From positions 141,995,097 through 142,059,096 of the forward strand of contig NC_081183.1 of NCBI RefSeq assembly GCF_029867415.1: DNA of 64,000 nucleotides, given 5' to 3'. Numbering within the stretch: position 1 is the stretch's first letter; every line of letters begins with the position of its first letter. The notes beneath the pieces are model-generated. The model saw only the letters and a list, made by a program, of their open reading frames with translations. It was not told the DNA's origin and ran no database searches. Source of the stretch: Vicia villosa (lineage: Eukaryota; Streptophyta; Magnoliopsida; Fabales; Fabaceae). This document shows, one piece after another, positions 42,498 through 54,873 of the stretch. A program made the position numbers and the translations under genes.

Positions 42498-43130
42498 GTG
42501 ATGCAAGCCCCGGGCAAGGAAAGCTAGTCTTGGGTTTTTAAGGATATTCTTAAACAGTAGGAGCTATTTCTTCAGGCTCAACAGCTCATAACTGAAAATT
42601 TCAAGATGAAATCTGTGTATCTTGCTATGCAGAGTCACCATTAGCAAGTCACTTGGAAGCACCTTATATATCATAACATTGCTAGGCCTAGAGCTATGTT
42701 TATATTCTGGTTGGGTTGTAGCGGTAAGCTCGCTACTAAAGATAGAATGGTTAGGTTTGGTATGTTAAGAGAAGATAAGTGTTTTTTCTGTTTTTAGAGG
42801 GAGACCCTACAACATATTCTATTTGAGTGTTGCACTTTGAAAAGCATTTGGAAAGAGGTGTTAAATTGGATTAAAGTCCAGCATGAACCTTTGGCTTGGG
42901 ATAGGGAACTTGAATGGATCAGTCAAAATTGTAAAAGGAAAAATGGGCGTTCTAAAATCCTGCTTTGTGCGGCAACTGAGAGTGTGTACGCCATCTGAAA
43001 ATTCAAAAATGATAGTATTTTTGGTAATACTGTGAATAGTACTACAATTGGGAGGGATATTATAGATACTATTGTATACCATTGTTGGGCTCATTGTAAG
43101 CTAAGAAAATATGTTGCTGCACTTATGGTA
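42498..43130 (+). pseudogene. LINE ORF2 C-terminal part (zf-RVT region), decayed
   Basis: A continuation of the reverse transcriptase frame cut at 37709. After one copy of CTAAT the frame resumes with VMQAPGKES and soon has stops. Recognisable pieces are MKSVYLAMQS, RAMFIFWLGCSGKLATKD and MVRFGMLREDKCFFC, typical of the zinc-binding end of plant LINE ORF2. QHILFECCTLKSIWKEV then appears after a frame change, and KFKNDSIFGN later. Frameshifts and stops show it is non-functional. Confidence 0.8.
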
Positions 43131-43374
43131 TAGGTGTAGGTGTGTAGGTCCTTAGTTTAATGTGATCCCTTTTGTTTACTTGATTTTTGGGGCTGGATCG
43201 TTTGCGATCGCCATGTATGTATTGTTTTTTGAATTAATCAAAGCATATTGGTTCAAAAAATGAATAATTAATTTTATTTTTTTATTAAATCTTAAAAATT
43301 TATTATTATCTCTACTTTCAATTTTGTAAATTTATCTTTCTCATTTCATTAATGAAGAACAATTTTGTAAAAAC

Positions 43375-45336
43375 TTTAACGCCCCATTCTATCCGACGAA
43401 TATTATTAAATCAGAGTTACAAACTTTCATCATATGAATAGGATGCTACTTTTACTTCTAAAAAACAACGACATTTAATCGCATATAAAACAGATACATA
43501 ACACATAAATTCGGATGAACCGACAACAACGTAATTTAATCTTCAAAGATAAAACAACTTTCAAAAGTAAGCAGCGGAATCACAAAATTCAACTTTATGG
43601 CGTAACATCTTGGTCCAACTGAAAACAACTTCAAAACAACAAAGTACTGAATAAAAAAATCAATTTAATACGCAACAACTAAAGCAATAACAATACTAAA
43701 GCAACAAGTGTTCATCCTCCCGAGTGTTACGTATCAGAGCGACGACACCAACTCGAACTAATGAAGGTAGACAGCCTTCATTTTGAATTATCTGCACGTT
43801 TCCAACATAGGGGTAACATTCAAACAAAAGGGGTGAGATATCTTACAATATAAAGGAACGTATGATAATAAATATAGGAGATATGTCTCAATTATAATTC
43901 ACCACTTCGTTACACATTAGCATCGTTAATCAACCAATTCACCAGCACACCATAGTTATAAAAATGCAATGCAACTGACACTGTGCAAATGCATGTGGTA
44001 CCATCAGGGCATAAGCCCCCAACTTTAAAATTGCCAATTAATAGAGGCATCAACAAGGCATAAGCCTTCAACTTTAAACTTTTGCCAATGCAGCCCAACT
44101 TACAGAGCATAAGCCCCCAACTTTCATGCTATGTATGCGACAACACAATGCAACATCATAAAATGCAGCGACAACAACTACACATCAACGAGGCATGACC
44201 TCCATCTCAATCGCCAATAATTAGTGGCAGCAACATCAACTTCATCATTGTATTCATTTACAATTTATAATCATACCATTTTGGTAACAACATTACATAA
44301 TGATATTCATACTTTTTTTATAAAAGTTGTTGATTTATAAATTATCAACAATTTGTTTACAAATAAATGTCGTTGTCAGGGACTGAACCCTGGACCAACA
44401 ACTTCCTTAACCCAGTTAGCAAGTCAGAAGTTCAAATGGCTTGTCAAATTAATTTCATTGGGTAGAAAATAATTTTTAGCTTTTCAGAAGTTCAAACGGC
44501 TTGCCAAACGGACACTCGAGTCAAAAGTAATGGCCTTTTGAAGTTTTTCAAAAAAACATTTCAACACAGTGGAATCCGGATCCTCTATTTGGGGAACCGG
44601 TTCCTCAAGTCCTCTATTTCGGAGAACCCGATTCCCTTATTAGAGGAACCGGTTCCCCTTGTTGCAGAACCAAAAATTTGCTATTTTTTCTGCTACGAAC
44701 CTCTACCCTTCAAACCCCAAAAACCCCTTTTTCTCATGCCGAAAATCACCAAAAAGCAATGTTTTTCAACTCAAATACCAACATCATACCATTGTTCAGT
44801 TACCCACATTTATTCCATCAATTACACAAACATTACAAATCATTCATGACAATCATAGACACATCAAAATTCATCTTCTCACACAAACATGGATACAAAA
44901 TTAAGAATGCCTAACCTCTACCATACCCATCATCATACAAACCTTTAGAGAGTAAGAACCACACCCTTACCTTGGATTGAAGGTTGCGCTAAGCTTCCAA
45001 TTGAGGTTTGCCCTAGCTCTCTGCACTTTTCTCTTTCTACGTTCTTCAAAATTAAGAATTTCTCTAATTCTTTTCTCCTTCTAATTAACCTAATTCTTAT
45101 ATTTACTTAACCTTATAATTTTATTATTCCTATTGGGCTTAACTTCCACACCCCACATTTTCTACAACCAACCACCTAAACAAGCCCCTATAACTATTCT
45201 AATATTAATATTATTACAAATCAATTAAATAACCAACTAATAACAACTTAGCAACTTATACCAACTTATCACAACATTTCAACGAATAATTCAAAATAGT
45301 TTAATTAAATAATTAATTAAATTAACGGGCGTTACA
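43375..45336 (-). repeat. 3' LTR (long form) of the nested non-autonomous element
   Basis: 1962 bp, ending GGGCGTTACA at 45336 and starting with a decayed TTTAACGCCCC. It includes about 1.2 kb (about 43660-44882) absent from the other LTR, within which lie a tRNA-like B box (44379-44389) and a palindrome array (44571-44656). Confidence 0.8.
44571..44656. repeat. GGAACCGGTTCC palindrome array in LTR
   Basis: GGAATCCGGATCC (44571-44583), GGAACCGGTTCC (44593-44604), a variant GAACCCGATTCCC (~44623-44635) and GGAACCGGTTCC (44645-44656). Spacings are about 22, 29 and 23 bp. Compare the GGTCGACC array in the copia LTR. Confidence 0.85.
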
Positions 45337-48300
45337 ACTCTCTTCCACTTAGAATATTTTTGTCCTCGAAAATTCATCTGATGCAAACAACTCTTAGACA
45401 CCACTCTCGCATTCTAACTTTCGACTCCCAAGTCATGTTTAACAGTTGTAATACGGTGGGAGAACTGACTTTTTAAATGTTGCGGATAGCAAGAGTCGCC
45501 ACCAACTTTTATTTTATCCAATTTGGAAAGGCAAAAAGAACAGGAAAGACCTTTGAAAGATTTTGAGTTCGGGGGTAGGTTATACAAAGGGAATGTGTAA
45601 GCACCCTTTGTATCCATGGTTATCCATGGGCTCTTAATTGCTTAGCTTACTTTGTTTGTTTGAAATGTTTGAAAAGTGTCGTGTGTGTTTAGAAAAGATT
45701 TTTTTGAATAAGGACTTTAACTCATAAATAAGTGTAGCCTTTTGGAAATTGTTTTGAAAAGGAGGTGTGAAAAATAATTTTGAATTTGTTGTGAGCAAGC
45801 AGTTAAGCGCTACCTACCTTAAGTTCGTCTTTCTTGTTCTTTAAGTCTTTCGTTTGAAGGGGCTATCCATACCAATTGTTAGACAGGTAGTCCTTTCATT
45901 GGATGTGATCGGGTCATCGAGGGTCATCGTTTTCCATAAGGCTATCCATACCATAAGAAGGGTAGGAAGTCCTATGAATTGATGAGAATAGTCTTTAAGG
46001 CAACAAGTAAGGATACTTTAGCAATCGAAGGGACTATCATCATTTAATCAAGGCAACATCGAGGGACGAGATCATTTTATCATAGGAAACATCGAAGGCA
46101 CTATGATCTTTGATGATTTTGAATTCGTAGGCAGCAGGCTAAGGTACCCCTACATCCGAGGGACTTGACTATTTATTCGAAGGCAGCATAAGAGGGATTA
46201 CCCTACAGGTGAGTGGATGCAACAATCACGCGAGTTAGATTCAGATATTTATTTTGCATTAGGTGAACTAAATTCAATTAATCGTTGTCACTCCCTACTT
46301 TACTAACTATCATACCCCAAAATTTGCCGATTAAGTTTCAAGCTCTGATTCTCTAGATTGCTCAGTCAACAATTCAAACAGTCAACAGTCGACTAGTTTT
46401 TGATTTTTGGTCAACACCCTTATTTTGAATTAAAATTCATCATTTGATCAAGGGTTGATCATGATTCATCAAGGAAAGTTCAGAAATCAACAAAACTCAA
46501 AGTTTCTAAATTAGGGTTTTTGACCTAAAAGTCAACTGAACTTTGACCAGCCATAATTTTCACATGGAACATCAGAAATTCTCCATCCAAAGCTCATTTT
46601 GATGGAAATTGAATTCTCTATAACTTTGTCTCTCACATTCCAAGGCTAAAAATGCTTCATTTAAGAGATATGGATCAAAAGATTACAGGTCCTTTTTGAA
46701 AGGCAACTAAAAGCAGTTTTTTGTCAAAGCCCATATCATCAAGATAAAATCTTCAAATGGAGAAAAGGTTCCAAAGTGGCTTGTAGAGGACATCTTGAAC
46801 TTTCCAAAAAGTCCTATAACTCCTCCATATCTTACAAATTGAGGGAGATATGCTTTGTCAAAGTTGGACAATTTTGAAGGAAAAATGTGAAACAAAAGTG
46901 ATTCAAAATGGATTTTATTGCAAACAAGTCCAATCTTTTTTGGCCCAATCTTGATCCTCAAGTTATCCAAGACTCCAAATATTATTGCCACGAATTTTTG
47001 AATTTTATTTTGATTTAATATGAATTATTAATCATTTAAAAGTGAAAAATAGTTTATGTAAATTATGTAAAAATCAAATATTTGATTTGGAGGCATATAG
47101 GAATCAAATCTAATCATCATTTATGCCATATTTCCAATTCAAATTCGTGCACATGGTGATTGGAGTAGATTGAAGCAAATAAGGCCAAGTTTAGAAACAA
47201 ATTTTCAATCAAATTTCCCAAGATTGCAAAGATTAGATTCAAGGAGATTTGTTCAAATTTGTTAACCTAATATCATCTAATATATAACTCTAACCATGCC
47301 AGACCACAAGGACACGAAAAATCTGCCTCCAAGAACCCGAACAACCTTTGAAAAACTCCAAAAAAATCAAATTCGGTTTAGAACTTGCAGGCCAATTCAA
47401 AGAGTTTTGTGTGTTCAACAATCTTCCTAAAGACGCTCTAAAGCGATACCAATCATTCCCTGGCCAAGGAGCATCGCGAATCATACCAACAGAATCACGT
47501 TTTGGTCAGTTTCTTTTCAGGTTTCGGTTGTAACATTACGTGCATTATGAACATTATTTGACCATATATTATTGATTATCGTGATGCATAGAACGTGTAT
47601 GGATGGTTTAATTTAAGTTTGAATGTAGGTATGATGTTTTGCCATAATTAGGGTTCATAGCTTTCGAGTTAGGGGTTGTTATATAGAGGCGTTTTCAAAT
47701 TAAGTTGATGGCTCCGTTGAGTTCGTAAGACCCTTTAGACTCGATCTGGGTTGTTCTTTTTTGTTTTTGGTTCGGTTTCTTGCAGGTACAATGGTTGTGG
47801 GATTAGCTACGTTTTTATCGTAGCAAAATTGTGGCTATAGCGCAGCAAAACCGTAGCTAAATGTGCAGGCAAAACCAACGAAGAAGATGACTGGTTAGCG
47901 CCACCTGATTGGACGAATTCAAAATAGCGCGTTCTCTTCTGGGAGTCCAACGGGATCCGATGTGCTCACGCCCACGTGCGTATGATGCGCTCTATCAAGT
48001 CCTGCCATCAGATCATACTCTCCACACATCCAACGCGTGAGAAGGCGCAGGTGTACCATGGACTTCCCTAGGGGTTCCACACTGAAGCGTGCGCCAAGTT
48101 TTTACAATTTTTTATTTTATTTTATTTTATTTTTTTCTTTCTTTCTTATTTTACATTATTTTCTTACCTTTTTTAAAAAAAAACCTTTTTTAACTAATTA
48201 ATTACCTTTTTATTTTAATTCAACTTAACCTTTTTGTTTTTTTTCATAAAATTAATATTTTATTAACTTAATTTAAATTAATGTTTTTTTTATTAGTTTT

Positions 48301-48524
48301 AACATTTGATTTAAGTTTAAATAATTAGTTTAGGTTAATTCTTTTTAATAATTAGATAATTAACCTAGATTTAATTTAATTAATTTAAGTAATCAGGTTA
48401 ATTAGATAATTAATTTAGGGTTGATTAATTAATTAATTTAGATTAAATAATTAGAATTAATTTAGGATAATTAAATTAGGGTTAATAAAATAATTTAATC
48501 AGGATTAGTCGATTTTAAAATTAA

Positions 48525-50376
48525 GGGTTAAATATGTTAGTGGTCCCTATAAATATGGCACTTTTCACTTATAGTCCCTACAAAAAATTTCATCGAATTT
48601 TGATCCTCATAAAATTTTCCGTCACGAATTTTGGTCCCTACCGTTAGATTACTCTAACGGAGGCTTACGTGGCACGCCTCGTGTCATGCCATGTCAGCAA
48701 AAATCAACACTAAAGAAAAAGAGACAGATTGCGGGGGTTTTAAACCCCCTTTAAATAACTTAAAAACAATAAATTTTTACAAGCAATAATTTTTTACAAA
48801 CAATTAATCAAACAATAATTGTTTCTTGAGTGGATTTGGTCTCTCCTGTAACTGTTCATATTATTTGTAGTAACATGGACACATTGATACATATTATTTG
48901 TGAAATTTGCCTACAAGAGAGTTAACCTCATTTCCATCTTTTATCAATCAATAAAATACTAATGCTACCTTCAGATGTTTCTATTGTTAAAAAGAAAAAG
49001 AAAAATGGTTATTTTAAGTCCATTTTCATGCATGCTGATATTCTAGATTGGTTCTTCATGTTTTTTGGTTTTTTATGGGCACATTCCATTTTCATGCATG
49101 CTGATATTCTAGATTGGTTATTATATGATGTCTAAAAGGATAAAAAAAAAAGTATAAAACAAAAGATACCACACAGATAGCATGTTCAGCAAAGTAACAT
49201 CATGTAACCTTACTTAGACTTTATTCACATCCAAAGTTCAGCAAAGTGCATTAAATATCATAAAGAAAGACTGATATTTCATTTCCACCTTTGTTCAAGC
49301 TTATGAACATTGTTAGTACAATCTAACCAAAACAAATATCAAACATAATTATTGGATTCATTATACTACATGGTCCTAGATGGTGTTAATGCTAAAATTT
49401 TCATAAACTCTAGAGCTGAGATACAATACAAGACAAACTACAATAGTTATATAAATTATTCCATACCAGCAACAAGGAAACCCACAACAACACTCTCATC
49501 CTTACCCTATCCTTCCCTCAGTTCAAAAGAGAGTGAAGAAATCTTATCTATATAGAAACTATTGAAGAAATATAACATAAACAAAAACCAAACAAGAAAA
49601 TGCAGAAAACAATTCAATCACTGTAAGAGTTTTATCCATTTCATCACTCTTTTGTCCAATAATTAATTCTTGCATGAATACTAGTAGATTCTATATTAAT
49701 ATTCTTCCACTAACCTTGATGTTTCTCTTAGTATTATTACTTGAAATGTGAATCTATAGTGTCTATTGTTTCTGTCCATGAACATGAACACGGGTTTGTT
49801 TTGCAATAAACCATGAAAAAGAGAAAAACTAAAACCCACTCACTCAACAAGCCTTCCTAATTTGCTATTAGGACAGAGTGAAACTGTATCATTTGGTCTT
49901 GTTGAGAAACTGTATCAGTGTAAGCATGAGCACTAGCAGGAAAGAGCTGAGAAATGAGCATCATTTGGTCTTGTGGGTAATGGTTCATTGTTTTTGTATT
50001 TTTATGTTTTGTTACTATCTTTTCTACGGCTCATGAGTGTAATCAAGGTTTGTAGGTTTGATAATGTGAAGAATGAGGGTAACAAAGATTTTCATACCAA
50101 CCATTTGATTAATTGCTCTTGAAAATTTCTGGTTTTTTAAGTTATTTAAAGGGGGTTTAAAACCCCCGCAATCTATCTATTTTTAATTAATATTGACTTT
50201 TAATTGACGTGGCGTTACACGTGGCGTGCCATGTAAGCCTCCGTTAGTGAAATTTAACGGGAAAGACTAAAAATAGGGACGGAAAATATTGCGAGGACCA
50301 TTGTTTGAAGAAAATTTTTGCAGGGACTAAAATTGAAAGTTACCATATTTATAGGGACTAAAAACTTATTTAACCC
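48525..50376. mobile_element. Non-autonomous Mutator-like element
   Basis: 1852 bp with terminal inverted repeats of about 245 bp (48525-48770 and 50131-50376) beginning GGGTTAAATA and GTCCCTATAAATATGG. It is flanked by a perfect 9-bp duplication TAAAATTAA (48516-48524, 50377-50385), the Mutator signature. The inner end of each TIR contains a further palindrome (GGGGGTTTTAAACCCCC at 48733-48749; its mirror at 50151-50167). The interior has no transposase and no ORF above 70 codons. It is mobilised only in trans; whether it holds a captured gene piece is unclear. Confidence 0.92.
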
Positions 50377-50638
50377 TAAAATTAATTAGGTTAAAAACCA
50401 ATAATTAATTTTTAGGGTTGTCAAGTCTCGATTAATTTAAAACCCTAGTAGCCATAGGGGTCTTAGGTAGGTGTTGCCCATTAACTGCAGGTCTAGGTTT
50501 CTTGCCCATAAACCTTTTAGCCACTAATTTTTTAAACTGTTTTTGTTAACCTTCTTTTCTAACCTTGATCTCATTCCTGCCAATTATAATTTTGCCCTTT
50601 ATTATTATTGCTTAAATGCCTTGCAGGATTATAATACT

Positions 50639-50815
50639 TTGTATTTTCTTATGGTTTGCCCACGAGTTTGTTTTTGCCTTATTATTGCAGGGTTATCATC
50701 TACTTTATTATTTCTTATGGTTTGCCCACGAGTTTGTTTTTGCCTTATTATTGCAGGGTTATCATCTACTTTATTATTTCTTGTGGTTTTCCCACAAAGT
50801 TTTTTTGCCTTATTA
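50639..50815. repeat. 66-bp tandem repeat, three copies
   Basis: TATGGTTTGCCCACGAGTTT begins at 50650 and 50716, with a diverged third copy at about 50782. It lies in the plus solo LTR. Confidence 0.9.
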
Positions 50816-52650
50816 TGTAACTGCTCACAGGATGTAATAGTTAATTAGGGTTTTATTTTTCTGCCTTATTTTCTATACAATTAACTGCGTGGTTAGTAAT
50901 ATAGGGAGTGAAAACCTTGAATTGAACTTAGAATCATTAAACCTTACAAGATAAAATATCTGAATTGAATCATCTGATTGTGACACACACACACCTTTAT
51001 GGTAATCCTTCTTATGCTGCCTGTTGCCTTTCAATTTAAACAGAATAGTCAAGTCCCTCGGATACGAGGATACCTTAGCAAATGTTGCCCTCAGTTCATT
51101 ATCATCACTAAAGATCATAAGTCCTTTCGATGTTGCCTACGAATATATGATCTTGTCCCTCGAGGTTGCCTACGATTAATGATGATAGTCCCTTTCGATT
51201 GCTGAGGTATCCTCATTGGTTGCCTAAAATGACTATTTTATCCTTCCCTAAGACTACCTGCCCTCTTTATGGCAGGGACAGTCTTGTGGCAAACGAAAAT
51301 TTCGATGACCCTTTTTTAAATCCAATGAAAGGACTACATGCTCTCTTTATGGTATGGATAGCCCTTTCCCATTAAAGTCTTAAAGAACAGAAACTTTTAA
51401 TTTAAGGGTAATTGCTTTTAATTGCTTGCTCTGGTTTAAATTCAAACTTTCTTTAACACTATCTTTTCAAAAAAAACTTCAAAAAAGGCTACGCTTATTT
51501 TACAAGCTAAAGTCCTTATTTAAAACTTTTCTTATTCACACACGACACTTCAAACATTTTGAAAACAAAAGTGAGCTAAGCAATTAAGAGCCTATGGATA
51601 ACCATGGATACAAAGGGTGCTTACACCTCCCCTTTGTATAACTTACCCCCCGAACTCAATCTTTTTAAAAGGTCTTTTTCTGTTCTTTTAGCCTTTCTAT
51701 ATATTGGATAAAATAAAAGTCGGTGGCGACTCTTGCTATCCGCAACATTTCTTAAAAGTCAGTTCTCCCACCTTGTTACACTAACCACGCAGTTAATAGC
51801 AGTTATAATATGCGGAGATTAAAATGCGGAAAGATAAATCCTAAGCTATTACAAGGCTTCGGGGATTAGGGATACATAGCCAAAAACCCGGGGAAAAGGA
51901 AATTAAAATGCGAGAAATTAAAGGCAGAAATTAAAGAGTCCTAAGCTATTACAAAAAAACCCTCTTGCAAACCTATACACATTTTCTAGAACTGAAATGA
52001 CAGAATTTAAATAACTAAGCAAGTTTTACCCAAAGGCCGGGAATTAACACAGGCATACGACAATCACAGAATATGAGGTGAGAAGAGAAAATCGCAAATA
52101 AAAATACAGTTAGGAAAATTAGGGTTGATGGGGAAACCTAAAAAAAACCTAATGCTTATAAGCCTTATGGCTAAAAATCCTAATGACAACATTCACCTAA
52201 GGGAGAAACCTACAGCTAATGGGCAACACCTACCTCTTGAATTATCTATGGTTCTGAAGTCAAAGGATAAACCTAAAAAAAACTATTTAAAAATTAAGTT
52301 AAACCTAAATTATTAAATAGCCAAAATAATTAAAACCTAAATATTTAATCTAATCCTAATTAATTAAAACTAACCCTAATTAAAAAACCAAATCTATTTA
52401 TTTTACCTAATTAAAAATTAAATCCTAAAATGAAAACTAATCCTAATGGTTGGTTAGTTGAAAAACAAGGGTATTGATTAATTAAAACTAAAGTAAAAAT
52501 AAAACAAAAAACAAAAAAACAAAAGAAGAAAACAAGAACTAAACAAAATGATGGGCGTGAGGGATCCGGTATGGTTGATTTGTGAAGGTCCATGGTGTGT
52601 ATGCCTTTTAGTCCTCCAAATCAGCTTCAGAGTGAGATCCAAGGGTCAGC

Positions 52651-52810
52651 ATTGAAGGTGTATTGTATGCGCGCGCTGGTAGATAACACTGGATCTGTGA
52701 ATAGGAGGGGACAAAGATAATAAACCAAGCGTTGAAGGTGTATTGTATGCGCGCGTTGGTAGATAACGATGGATCTGTTAATAGGAGGGGACAAAGAAAA
52801 TAAACCAAAA
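52651..52810. repeat. 80-bp tandem duplication with GCGCGC core
   Basis: TTGAAGGTGTATTGTATGCG starts at 52652 and 52732, continuing to AATAGGAGGGGACAAAGA in both. It lies in the minus solo LTR. Confidence 0.9.
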
Positions 52811-52827
52811 AAACTTGCAAGGCGTGA

Positions 52828-52837
52828 GGATCGAACC
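52828..52837 (-). other. B-box-like tRNA relic in minus solo LTR
   Basis: The minus strand reads GGTTCGATCC, preceded by TTCACTTGGCAAGAGG, consistent with a tRNA-like segment like those in LTRs A and B. No full tRNA fold was found. Confidence 0.35.
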
Positions 52838-52999
52838 GGCCCCATTTCAGTTACATCCCTTTTCCTCTTGCCAAGTGAACTGCGTATGTTAATTAATATA
52901 TGCTTTCAATAAAATAAATATAACAAAACACACTAAATGCCATGCTGGAGACGGAGGTCAAAGTGGGCCTTTCATGTGTGCGCGTTGGCCAATGAAACA

Positions 53000-53000
<1 letters not shown>

Positions 53001-53044
<44 letters not shown>
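53001..53044. repeat. (GA)n microsatellite
   Basis: About 21 GA dinucleotides inside the minus solo LTR. Confidence 0.95.
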
Positions 53045-53045
<1 letters not shown>

Positions 53046-54873
53046 ATCCAGGTTGACTAGCTAATTGGAATGCGCCACGTGTGGTCAAGGAGTCAGCGCT
53101 CCTGTCCATCATCTTCCCCAGATTACCTGCGGATTCACTTAGGATTTTTGCTACAGCTTTTCTTGCGATAAAACCTGGGTAATTAAAACCTGCAAAATAA
53201 CGCACGTAACGAGCAAACTAATGACCCAGATCCACTTAAAATCATCTCCTGAACATGATGGTGACCCTAGTTTGTCTTGAAAGTCCCTGCAAATAACATC
53301 TCGAAGAGGAAAAGCTTCGAAACCGTAGTAATGGTGTGCCAAATTCTACACGTTAAAACCTCAAATCAATGACTCAGACCTTCTCTAAATTATGCCAGGA
53401 ACGTAAATACACGGTTATCTTGAATCAAAACGCGACAACATGTAAGATACAAAATTCAAAACATGAATGAATATGAGGAACATGATATTTGTGTTTTGGG
53501 CGTTTAAGAGACTCAACTACCGATCCATCCTTACCTTTGATGCTTCAGGAACGAATTAAGATGATTATAATGGATCAGAAGTCGTTGGAACCTTTCCTTG
53601 CTCGTGCCCTAGAATTTGAGAAGTTTCTTTCTTTCGGAATCCTAATCCTTGGCCAATATTTTCGTCCCTCTTGCTGAGCATGTGTTTGAGAATATATATG
53701 AATGCAATTAGGTTAAGGGTTTGGGCTTGGATCCCATGTATTTGAAAAGAATGATTTTTTGATAAAAATATGTTCATTTCTTTCTAATTTTGCTTCAAAT
53801 TCCATCTTTCTCTTTCCAATCTCTTTTGCACTAAATTTTCATCTAATATGGAGCATTTGGATGCTTAGATTTGATTATAAAATCAAATTTTTGATTTAAA
53901 CTTAATTGTTTCATATTTATGTGATTTACTTATATTTAAATGAATTAAAATTCAAATAAATAAAATAAATACTATAAAAATAAAATAATTAGTTTAAGAA
54001 TACTCAAAAAGCCCATAGACACGTTTGGAATCCATATTTTAGGCCCAATTGTTCAAAACATCAAACTTCTCCATTTTGCATTGAGTGCATTTTCTCAAAA
54101 TCGACCAACTTGTGCAAGTCATAACTCATTCAATATTTATCATATGGAGATGATCTACGACTTTTTGGAAAGCCCAAGATGTCCTCTACAAGCCACTTTG
54201 GAACCTTTTTTGCATTTGAGGATTTTATCTTGAAGGTATGGCTTCTGACAAAAAGCCGATTTTTCTGAGCTTCTAGAAGGACCTATAATGTTTTGGCTCA
54301 TATCTCTCAAATGGTGCATTTCTTGACTTTGGACCCAACATTAAAGTTGTAGAGAATTGAATTTCCTTGAGAATGAGATTTGCTTGGGGAATTTCTGATG
54401 ATCCATGTAGGAGATATGACCAGTCAAAGTTCAGTTGACTCTCTTCTATAAACCCTAATTTAGAAACTTGAACTTTTGATGATTTCTGAGCTTTCCTTGA
54501 TGAATCATGATCAACCCTTGATCAAATGATGAATGTGACTTCAAAAATATTGATGTTGACCAAAAATCAGGAGTTTTGACTGTGATTTGACCATAGTTGA
54601 CTTTTAGCTCAAATCAATCGACTGTTGACCAATTGAGCTTTTGTCAGCGCAATCTTATGAATCAAGGCTTGAAACTTGGCATGAGGATACTGTGAGGCAT
54701 ATGAGAGTCCATGGAGTTCAATTGAGTCATCAGAAGTTGATTTCACCTTGAGAGAAGCAAAACCCTAATTTGTGGCTTGTTGCTTAGGAGAAAGAGTAGG
54801 CAGGCTTATTTCTAAGTGGTTGAGCCAAATTATTTGAAAATATGATGGGCAAATTTTGGGGTATGACAACAGT

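Larger units (their letters stand above)
36367..43258 (+). mobile_element. 5'-truncated L1-type LINE with 14-bp target duplication
   Basis: Flanked by AATGAATAATTAAT at 36353-36366 and 43259-43272, with a short A-run (GGTTCAAAAAA) before the right copy as expected for the LINE 3' end. It begins inside ORF2 (GYGASFFKQ) and is split by the LTR element at 37715-42492. Without that insert it is about 2.1 kb. Confidence 0.88.
46308..51780 (+). mobile_element. Ogre-type solo LTR, plus strand, carrying a Mutator-like element
   Basis: It starts with TATCATACCCC (decayed TG) at 46308 and ends with CACCTTGTTACA at 51780. It is flanked by CTAAC (46303-46307, 51781-51785). Without the Mutator-like insert it is about 3.6 kb. 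Shared blocks with the surrounding minus LTR, such as AGTCAAGTCCCTCGGAT and the GGTGGCGACTCTTGCTATCC block near the 3' end, show both are the same family in opposite orientations. No genes are seen in it. Confidence 0.85.
45447..54868 (-). mobile_element. Ogre-type solo LTR, minus strand, carrying a nested solo LTR
   Basis: It starts TGTCATACCCC on minus at 54868 and ends GTATTACA at 45447. A perfect ACAGT duplication flanks it (45442-45446, 54869-54873). After removing the inner insertion (46308-51780 plus one CTAAC), about 3.94 kb remain, one LTR length, with no internal region, primer site or second LTR. It is therefore a solo LTR left by LTR-LTR recombination. It belongs to a different subfamily from copies A and B, ending with the AGTCAGTTCTCCCACC motif. 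Confidence 0.82.

Noticed and set aside
44538..44914. Overlapping 78-103 codon frames
   Set aside because: They occur in an LTR segment that includes the palindrome array, without family similarity.
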